Shown piece by piece: positions 58,049-64,000 of a DNA stretch of 64,000 nucleotides. This DNA comes from [Phormidium] sp. LEGE 05292 (GTDB taxonomy: Bacteria > Cyanobacteriota > Cyanobacteriia > Cyanobacteriales > Aerosakkonemataceae). The position numbers and the translations under genes are program-made. A model generated the notes under the pieces. The model made no database searches. It was given only the letters and a program-made list of their open reading frames with translations, and was not told where the DNA came from. Numbering within the stretch: the first letter of the stretch is position 1; the number at the start of each line of letters is the position of its first letter. The stretch covers positions 33,187 to 97,186 of the forward strand of contig NZ_JADEWG010000006.1 of NCBI RefSeq assembly GCF_015207735.1. The letters run 5' to 3'.

Positions 58049-60418
58049 CTATTGCCGCGCCATCGCTACTCTGAGTCGCTCTTCTGGGTCAATGAAGTGA
58101 TCGTGGTCATCCTTACCTACATCAAGCTGTACCCAGTGAATTTTGCCTGTGAACTTGCTGCTATGGACAGTGTAATCGGGGCTGACGGTAGTACCTGATT
58201 CGTAGCCAATATCAGTCGTCTCGTCTGCTGAGAAAATCATGGCTTGGGTTGCCTCGACTCGCCCGTTGCCCACTGATTGACCGTCATAGTACAGGCTGAC
58301 ATTGCCGCCCTTGCCTAAACCACCGCCATCGTAGGCAAACTCCATGCGTACTTGGTGTTTTCCTTGGGGGATGGAAGATGTGGCTTCGGTAGGAAACTCT
58401 TTAATACCCAAGACGTTGTAGGTAAACTTGAGCTTACCGTCCTTAGCGTAAACACTCCAGCCGCCGAACCTGCCACCCTGAGCAACGATTACGCCGTTGG
58501 CGGGTTTGTCTTTCACCTCGATTTCAGCGGTAATGGAGAAGGATTTGTTTTTGATGTTGATGACGCTGTTTTCCGATAAGCGTCCCATACCAGCGAAGAA
58601 GATTTGCGAGTTACCGTGAACCAGTGAGGGTCTTCCAGCTGTAGTTGGATCGATCCGCTCGGTTTGCCGATCGTCTAAAGGCAAAACATTATACTTCACT
58701 GCCTCAATCAAAAACTGACGTTGTAATTCGCGCAATTTCTCCGGCATTTGCTTCGAGAGGTCGTGAGCTTGCGACCAATCTTTGCTGCCGTCGTACAGTT
58801 CCCAAACATCTTCATCGAAGGGTACCATCTTCTGCCCCACCATCACCCAAGGAGTACGATGCTTGGTGATGGCACTCCAGCCTTTGTAGTAGATGCCTCG
58901 GTTGCCAAACATCTCGAAGTACTGCACATCATGCTGTTCGGGAGCACTGGCATCGTTGAAGCTGTACGCCATGCTGGTGCCTTCGTAGGGGCTTTGCAGC
59001 ACACCGTTGACCATTGTTGGCTCAGGGATACCCGCGATCTCCAGAACCGTTGGTGCGATATCAATTACATGGGTGAACTGGTTACGGATGCCGCCCTTTT
59101 CCTGAATTCCTTTGGGATAGCGGACGATCGTACCATTTCGGGTACCACCCCAATGGGAGGCAACCTGCTTTGTCCATTGGTAAGGGGTGTCCATCGCCCA
59201 AGCCCAACCGACAGCATAGTGGTTGTAGGAGTCGGGCGAGCCAAAGTCATCTAATTTCGACAACATAAACTCAGGCGTTTCCAACGATGCCATGCCGTTG
59301 AAATTCGCCATTTCGTTGAATGCGCCTTGGAGGGTGCCTTCAGCAGATGCACCATTGTCACCGACGATGACATAAACCAGCGTATCGTCCAGAATCTCTA
59401 GATCTTCTAAAGCTTTGATGACTCGTCCAATGTGATAGTCGGTGTGTTCCATGAACGCTGCATATACTTCCATTTCCCGTTCCAGCACGGGCTTGAGTTG
59501 GGAGTCCATGTCATCCCAGGCAGGAATTTCGGCATGACGTGGTGTTAGTTCTGCCTCTGGGCTAATCACTCCTAATTCTTTCTGTTTGGCAAAGGTGATC
59601 TCTCGCTGTTTGTCCCAACCGTGAGCAAATTTACCTTTATACTTTTCGATCCACTCCTTCGGTACATGGTGGGGGGCATGGGTGGCACCTGGGGCAAAGT
59701 ACATGAAGAAAGGCTTATCGGGCATCAGGGCTTTCTGCTGACTCACCCAAGAGATCGCTTTATCTGCCAAGTCTTCGGTTAGGTGGTAGCCTTCTTCGGG
59801 GGTTGCTGGGGGTTCGATCGGAATTGTCCCTTCGTATAGAGCCGGGTCCCATTGATTGTTCTCACCACCAATAAAACCATAGAAATATTCAAACCCACCA
59901 CCGCCTGTGGGCCAAGCATCAAACGGTCCCATCGGTGAAGTTTGCCACACGGGGACTTCATGGCACTTACCGAACATGGATGTTGAGTAGCCATTCAGCT
60001 TTAGAGTCAATGCCAGGGGCGCTTTAGTGTTGGGACGCACGGAACATTGACCGGGGGCAGCAGTAGCGGTTTCGGTGATGTTGCCCATGCCGACTGAGTG
60101 GTGGTTGCGTCCGGTTAGTAAGGCTTGTCTGGTAGGAGCACACAGAGCAGTGGTGTGAAAGCGGGTGTATTTCAGCCCTTGTGCTGCCAGCTTTTCAAAG
60201 GTGGGCGTGTTGCAAGGCCCACCAAAGGCACTGGAAGCTCCAAACCCTACATCATCGAGCAGGACGATCAAGACGTTGGGCGAACCTGCTGGCGGACGCA
60301 AATCTCGAATTGGGGGATAGTGCGTGTCGGGGTTCTTGGCATCGTAGGTGGTTAAGCCAAAATGAGTTTGGTCAGGAATCGGCAAAATTTGGCGTTGAAC
60401 CTTGTCGTTTGATAACAT
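58049..60418 (-). CDS. Type I (formylglycine) arylsulfatase
   Basis: 789 residues. Metal-binding Asp55-Asp56 (LLDDVGFG) and the formylglycine signature Cys93-x-Pro95-x-Arg97 followed by LLTGRNHHSVGMG, then MFGKCHEVP, FAPGATHAPHH and VGDNGASAEG. The C-terminal 150 residues form a beta-rich domain. Cys-type sulfatases need conversion of Cys to formylglycine, and an anSME is encoded 9 kb away. No signal peptide is seen, so it may act in the cytoplasm or use another export route. AGGAG lies 7 nt before the ATG. A box-type promoter upstream of the pseudogene may drive it. Confidence 0.93.
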   Translation of the reverse strand: MLSNDKVQRQILPIPDQTHFGLTTYDAKNPDTHYPPIRDLRPPAGSPNVLIVLLDDVGFGASSAFGGPCNTPTFEKLAAQGLKYTRFHTTALCAPTRQALLTGRNHHSVGMGNITETATAAPGQCSVRPNTKAPLALTLKLNGYSTSMFGKCHEVPVWQTSPMGPFDAWPTGGGGFEYFYGFIGGENNQWDPALYEGTIPIEPPATPEEGYHLTEDLADKAISWVSQQKALMPDKPFFMYFAPGATHAPHHVPKEWIEKYKGKFAHGWDKQREITFAKQKELGVISPEAELTPRHAEIPAWDDMDSQLKPVLEREMEVYAAFMEHTDYHIGRVIKALEDLEILDDTLVYVIVGDNGASAEGTLQGAFNEMANFNGMASLETPEFMLSKLDDFGSPDSYNHYAVGWAWAMDTPYQWTKQVASHWGGTRNGTIVRYPKGIQEKGGIRNQFTHVIDIAPTVLEIAGIPEPTMVNGVLQSPYEGTSMAYSFNDASAPEQHDVQYFEMFGNRGIYYKGWSAITKHRTPWVMVGQKMVPFDEDVWELYDGSKDWSQAHDLSKQMPEKLRELQRQFLIEAVKYNVLPLDDRQTERIDPTTAGRPSLVHGNSQIFFAGMGRLSENSVINIKNKSFSITAEIEVKDKPANGVIVAQGGRFGGWSVYAKDGKLKFTYNVLGIKEFPTEATSSIPQGKHQVRMEFAYDGGGLGKGGNVSLYYDGQSVGNGRVEATQAMIFSADETTDIGYESGTTVSPDYTVHSSKFTGKIHWVQLDVGKDDHDHFIDPEERLRVAMARQ

Positions 60419-60518
60419 TTGGCATCTCCTAGTTTGACTTTCTAAATGGCACTCAAAAACAGAAATGGTAGATGCTAAGTATCTGAGACTGTATCTTTAG
60501 CAGCTATGCGGGCTGCGT

Positions 60519-60909
60519 TCACGTAGCGTGTGCGTTAGCACGTATCGCTTCCAATACTGCAATTTGGGCTTCTTGCACTGCTGCGGCGGCAAAAATGATG
60601 GCGCTAGCTGCGTATTCTTCTGCGCGATCGGCACGAGATACTAGTTTCTCGACTTCGCGTTGGGCTTTCCATTCCTCTACTTGTGACTGAATTTCCGACT
60701 TTTTGGATCTAGCTATTGCTGCACATTAGCTTTAACTTCTTCTGCTTTTTGTTGATTTTCTGCAACCTGAGCTTTGGCAGTTTCTAACTTCGACTGAATG
60801 AGATTTTGAGCTTCTTGGGGAAGCGTTTCCAGATCGGCTTTTGTATGCTCCAACTTAGTTTCAATTGCTGACGCAGAAATTCACAAAATTGATCGATTTT
60901 ATTGCTCAT
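60519..60909 (-). pseudogene. Degraded coiled-coil protein gene with two frameshifts
   Basis: Reading from ATG 60909 gives MSNKIDQFCEFLRQ, then after one shift near 60867 the helical stretch TKLEHTKADLETLPQEAQNL to ANVQQ-stop, then after a second shift near 60720 the stretch SKKSEIQSQVEEWKAQREVE to AEEYAASAIIFAAAAVQEAQ, ending at 60519. The pieces join into one Glu/Lys/Gln-rich helical protein of about 130 residues. Its 3' end is made of a GCTACGTGAACGCAG-type repeat. The conserved box and -10 remain upstream, so the promoter outlived the gene and may now serve the sulfatase. Confidence 0.8.
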
Positions 60910-60976
60910 AGTTTGAATCCTAATAAAAATATAAAATGAATGGCTTTATAGGGGTTGGCATTAACAACTCCTCCAA

Positions 60977-61019
60977 ATTATCAATCCGAAGAGTATAATA
61001 ATCTTGTCATTTCATGCCA
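60977..61019 (-). promoter_or_regulatory. Conserved 18-bp box and -10 hexamer upstream of the pseudogene/sulfatase unit
   Basis: On the - strand TGGCATGAAATGACAAGA (61019-61002), 19-nt gap, GATAAT (60982-60977). Box identical in all 18 bases to the copies at 43902 and 46690. Confidence 0.72.
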
Positions 61020-61109
61020 ATCGCGTTTTAGAAGGGTATACCAATTTACATTAATCTCTTTCATCATTATCAGGTTTCAGCACTGGAGTATCCTTACCCT
61101 GTCGCCTTT

Positions 61110-62123
61110 TCACCCTTTTTCAGCAAGCCCTAAGTAAGCTCTAGGTGAAACTCCTGCCCAGCGTTTGAATGCTCGTGTAAAGTTACCAACATCTTTGTAA
61201 CCAATTTCGGCAGCAATATCAGTCACCTTATTTGTTGGGTCGCGCAGAAGTTGGGTTGCAAGCTCAAAACGAACTTGTTCTACTAAATGGGAATAAGTTA
61301 AATTACATTTATTTAATTGTCGTTGAAAACTACGAACACTGATTCCTAGAATTTCTGCGGTAGATTGAATTTTAGGATACCCTTGTTTTAATTCAATGCC
61401 AATAATTTGTCTGATAAGTGTAGCGAAATTTGTCGATCGAGTAGATGAATATAAAATTTCATAATCTTGATTCCGTTGTTGTTCGTCATACTCGTCAAAG
61501 TTGTGTAATGGTAAATTCAGCAGATTCTTTGGCACAATGATCGCAGTTTCATCTTGATTAAATAGAATCTTTGTATTTGAGAATAATTCCATTTCAACTA
61601 AACTCCATGAATGAGGAGTTGTCAGATGAATTTCCGTTGGCATCCAACATAAACCTGCGGCCAATTGAATCAAATTAATCAGTAACATTAAAGAATAATG
61701 AATAGCTTGTGGATGATCGGTTTCAAAGTTATTAATAAACCTTCGACATAGCCATACATTTTCTCCTTGTTGATTTAACCAAATGCGATCGCCAGAATTA
61801 TAGCTAGGCACTAAACGAATTAAGGTATCAACCGCATCGTATAGAGTCAGTGAATGACTGAGTAATCGTCCTAATGCACCTAAATTGGCAACTTGTGCCT
61901 TTTGTCCAGCCAACAGCCCAAACTGTTCCATCCCCTCTTTTAGGGCAGTATTCTCAATAAATTGCAGAACCTGTTTCAGGGGAAGTAATACCTCTGGGTC
62001 ATGGAGTATAGATGCTGGTAATTTTGCTTCTGCAAGAAGAGACTCAGTAGGCGCATCTAGCTGCTGAAGAAGAGTAATGACTCCATGTATAACATTCGCC
62101 CGAATTAAGGGAATGTGGATCAT
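61110..62123 (-). CDS. AraC-family regulator (OruR/ArcR type)
   Basis: 337 residues. N-terminal ligand-binding-type domain (IPLIRANVIHGVITLLQQLDAP, GALGRLLSHSLTLYDAV) and a C-terminal pair of helix-turn-helix motifs: AEILGISVRSFQRQL and then VTDIAAEIGYKDVGNFTRAFKRWAGVSPRAY, the AraC signature. Likely activator of the neighbouring conserved-box promoters. A variant of the box lies 64-81 bp upstream of its own start, suggesting autoregulation. It is a paralog of the next gene, same strand. Confidence 0.92.
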   Translation of the reverse strand: MIHIPLIRANVIHGVITLLQQLDAPTESLLAEAKLPASILHDPEVLLPLKQVLQFIENTALKEGMEQFGLLAGQKAQVANLGALGRLLSHSLTLYDAVDTLIRLVPSYNSGDRIWLNQQGENVWLCRRFINNFETDHPQAIHYSLMLLINLIQLAAGLCWMPTEIHLTTPHSWSLVEMELFSNTKILFNQDETAIIVPKNLLNLPLHNFDEYDEQQRNQDYEILYSSTRSTNFATLIRQIIGIELKQGYPKIQSTAEILGISVRSFQRQLNKCNLTYSHLVEQVRFELATQLLRDPTNKVTDIAAEIGYKDVGNFTRAFKRWAGVSPRAYLGLAEKG

Positions 62124-62186
62124 GGCAGTTCTTTTTATTTTGGAATAGACAGTTTAACTATATTGGAACAAACTTGTTATCCTCTG

Positions 62187-62204
62187 TCTTGTCATTCAAT
62201 GCCA
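62187..62204 (-). promoter_or_regulatory. Variant of the 18-bp box upstream of an araC-family gene
   Basis: On the - strand TGGCATTGAATGACAAGA (62204-62187), two bases from the main form. No clear -10 at the same spacing; CAATAT and TATAGT lie somewhat further on. Confidence 0.6.
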
Positions 62205-62213
62205 TTTGGCTCT

Positions 62214-63221
62214 TCAACGTTGCAAATGGAAGTTACGAAACTGACGAGGTGAAACACCTGTCCAGCGCTTAAATGCCCTCGTGAAATTGGCAGCATCGGT
62301 ATAGCCTAAATCAAATGCAATATCAATCAACTTGTTACTCGAATCTTTCAACAAATTTACAGCCTGGTCAAATCTGACTTGTTCAACTAATTGTGAATAG
62401 TTAAGATTGTTTTCCTGTAACCGCCGTTGAAAAGTGCGAATGCTGATCCCTGCAGCTTCTGCTGCAATGGCAATATTAGGATAGCTTTCTGGTAAAAGAA
62501 GCAAAATCAATTGGCGAAGTGAATCACTAAAATTGTCACTAGGGGCTGTTAACTTCAACATTTCTTCTGTATTGCCAGAGAGGGAAGGTGCGTTGAAATG
62601 ATTTAACGGTTTACTCAATAAATCTTTGGACAAGCGAATGGCATTGTGGGGCTGATTAAAATAAATTTGTGTATTAGATAAACAATCTAGACTTAATAGC
62701 GATTTGTTTTTGCTGTTTTGTAAATGGAGTCGATCGGGTTGCCAATTTGATCCGGCTGCTAAACGGATGGCGTTTAAATACATTGTGATTGTGAAACCTT
62801 GTCCCTGATCGGCTTGGATATGATGAGGGATAGTAAATTGATGATTTACCGAAAGGTAGTTACTATCTTCAGTTAGCCAAACTTTTGCACCAGAATTCAA
62901 CGTACTCCTAAGCTTAACTATCTTGCATAGCATTTCATAGAGTGTCAGAGATTGGCAAACCAATGCACCAAAATTACCAAATTCAGAAAGAGGACTTTTT
63001 TGAGCAACAATAATCCCCAAGTTTTCGATTCCTTCCCTTCGCGCAACCAGTTCCCCAAACGTAAGACTTTGGGTCAATGGGATTAAATTCTCCGAATTAT
63101 CTAGATTAAAAATCGGTAAGTGTGCTTGCTTTAAGTAACGCTCAGTGGGCGCTCCAATCCGATTGAGAAATTTGAGGAATGGCAAAATTGCACTCGCTCG
63201 AACGAGAGGAATAAATTTCAT
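62214..63221 (-). CDS. AraC-family regulator (OruR/ArcR type), paralog of the adjacent gene
   Basis: 335 residues, same layout as the neighbour: N-terminal domain (IPLVRASAILPFLKFLNRIGAP, FGALVCQSLTLYEML) and AraC C-terminal motifs AEAAGISIRTFQRRL and LIDIAFDLGYTDAANFTRAFKRWTGVSPRQF. The two are alike along the whole length, so they come from a tandem duplication or share an old origin. They are separated by 90 bp that hold the variant box. This copy also has a degenerate box upstream in the opposite orientation. Confidence 0.92.
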   Translation of the reverse strand: MKFIPLVRASAILPFLKFLNRIGAPTERYLKQAHLPIFNLDNSENLIPLTQSLTFGELVARREGIENLGIIVAQKSPLSEFGNFGALVCQSLTLYEMLCKIVKLRSTLNSGAKVWLTEDSNYLSVNHQFTIPHHIQADQGQGFTITMYLNAIRLAAGSNWQPDRLHLQNSKNKSLLSLDCLSNTQIYFNQPHNAIRLSKDLLSKPLNHFNAPSLSGNTEEMLKLTAPSDNFSDSLRQLILLLLPESYPNIAIAAEAAGISIRTFQRRLQENNLNYSQLVEQVRFDQAVNLLKDSSNKLIDIAFDLGYTDAANFTRAFKRWTGVSPRQFRNFHLQR

Positions 63222-63330
63222 AGAGTATTAAGAGGCAAATAAATTATTGTGCTTCTTTAAAAAAAGATATTTACTTGGATAGATGTAAAAATTTGATTTT
63301 GATTTTACTTCTGTTAAAATAATACAGGGT

Positions 63331-63348
63331 TGGCATCAACTGACAAAA
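63331..63348 (+). promoter_or_regulatory. Degenerate box upstream of the second araC-family gene, opposite orientation
   Basis: TGGCATCAACTGACAAAA on +, 14 of 18 bases like the main form (TGGCAT and TGACAA kept). It lies about 110 bp upstream of the gene at 63221 and points away from it. Confidence 0.35.
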
Positions 63349-63416
63349 AAATTGTAATAAATCTTAAAAAAATATCAAATAGTGCAAAAAATAAGCTATA
63401 AACATCTCCAAATTTC

Positions 63417-63909
63417 GGCTCTCCCGTTAATCTGGTGATAAGTTTTCCTAATCAAATAAACAAGCTAATAGTTTTTCTCGGAGATTATCAAAATTAGTAA
63501 ATCCGTAACTTTGACGCAAAATCAATTTAATTTTATTGTTGATTCCTTCCATGACTCCACTGGTAGTTCGACTAATAAAATAATTGCAAATAGGTTCTAA
63601 GTGTTGGCGAATTGTTTGAGCAACTGAGCCAAAAATAATCTTCGCATAACTCAACCATTTTTTCATTTTTCTCAATCCCATATTTACCGTAGTACTAGTT
63701 TCATAAATTGAGCGAAACTCTTCTTTTAATTCATACGCTATTCCTAAAACCGCTGACTTTTCTAGTAGTTGATGAAGTTCTATTTTCTCTTCATTGGACA
63801 AATCTTCTCGACTTTTTAACAACAAGCAGCGATTTTTGGGTCTTCCGGCATCATGGGGTAAAATGTAGTTAGCACTACATTTTACCCGAAAAGGACGATG
63901 GATTTTCAT
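63417..63909 (-). pseudogene. Truncated ISL3-family transposase (C-terminal part) with one terminal inverted repeat
   Basis: The open frame 63909-63448 (153 residues) gives the C-terminal end of an ISL3 transposase: CLLLKSREDLSNEEKIELHQ, LKEEFRSIYE, then NYFISRTTSGVMEGINNKIK and YGFTNFDNLREKLLACL. The first 26 residues do not look like transposase; they are encoded by a hairpin and flanking DNA, so this start is artificial. The sequence GGCTCTCCCGTTAATCT at 63417 has the form of an ISL3 terminal repeat. The N-terminal two-thirds is missing. Confidence 0.82.
63856..63887. repeat. Perfect 14-bp hairpin between two ISL3 pieces
   Basis: GGGTAAAATGTAGT (63856-63869), loop TAGC, ACTACATTTTACCC (63874-63887). 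It separates the truncated - strand transposase from the + strand one. Confidence 0.85.
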
Positions 63910-64000
63910 CTAGATACCTTATTAAACTTACCAAACGTTACAGTTTTCACTGCTTATGAAAAAGAAGGATTCTTCATTTTAAAATTAGAGTTGTTAAACG
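63898..64000 (+). CDS. ISL3-family transposase, N-terminal start; runs off the window
   Basis: Thirty-four codons from ATG 63898: MDFHLDTLLNLPNVTVF, then AYEKEGFFILKLELLN, the usual beginning of ISL3 transposases. Open to the right edge. AAGGA lies just before the start. It may be a full element whose left end replaced the start of the - strand copy. Confidence 0.75.
   Translation, partial: MDFHLDTLLNLPNVTVFTAYEKEGFFILKLELLN

Noticed and set aside
1..64000. tRNA, rRNA and riboswitch signals
   Set aside because: No convincing cloverleaf, rRNA or known riboswitch core was seen on either strand by eye.

Overview
The window reads as cyanobacterial chromosome. HIP1-type GCGATCGC octamers and GATCG clusters are scattered through most genes, base composition is moderately AT-rich, and several families are typical of cyanobacteria: GrrA/GrrM/GrrP, DUF1400 hydrolase, DUF1254 and Gly-rich secreted proteins. 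The species cannot be told from the sequence.

Region 1 (1-34.4 kb, all + strand) is most of a large hybrid NRPS-PKS cluster whose first gene runs off the left edge. Order: A-PCP tail; PKS (KS-AT-KR-ACP); a four-gene FkbK/J/I/H-like cassette for a hydroxymalonyl-type ACP-bound extender; Cy-A-PCP with a cysteine-type code (thiazoline formation); a second PKS (KS-AT-KR-ACP); a six-domain NRPS C-A-PCP-E-C-A-PCP (Lys-like then Ser codes); C-A-PCP; a stand-alone thioester reductase; a SAM methyltransferase; a class III aminotransferase; and two overlapping genes I do not recognise. Reductase plus aminotransferase suggests release as an aldehyde followed by reductive amination.

Region 2 (34.4-38.0 kb) is a FecE/FecD/FecC-type iron-chelate importer (one ATPase, two permeases) on the same strand. 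With the thiazoline-forming NRPS it suggests that the product is a metallophore. I do not recognise it as a named compound, and no TonB receptor or binding protein is in the window.

Region 3 (38.0-40.6 kb) is mobile-element debris: a helically phased array of TGCAAA motifs, two hairpins, an IS630-family element with 30-bp inverted repeats whose transposase needs a -1 frameshift at A7, an IS4-family remnant, and a tiny HMA-like gene that lacks its metal-binding cysteines.

Region 4 (40.6-63.2 kb, essentially all - strand) is an accessory block rich in exported proteins. It holds a complete grrP-grrA-grrM RiPP locus (precursor with seven aromatic-x-Asn motifs), an outer-membrane beta-barrel candidate, a DUF1400 hydrolase, small membrane proteins (DUF202, DUF1622), an anaerobic-type sulfatase maturase, a GST, an MscS channel, several secreted proteins including one with 17-residue Gly-rich repeats, a duplicated Spy/CpxP-like protein, DUF1254/DUF1214, a CxPxR sulfatase, a coiled-coil pseudogene, and two adjacent AraC paralogs. 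An 18-bp box (TGGCATGAAATGACAAGA) sits 19-20 bp upstream of a -10-like hexamer before the beta-barrel gene, grrP and the pseudogene/sulfatase unit, with a variant before one araC gene. I read it as a shared operator that may unite the block as one regulon.

The right edge (63.4-64 kb) carries a truncated ISL3-family transposase on - and the start of another ISL3 transposase on +, head to head around a perfect 14-bp hairpin.
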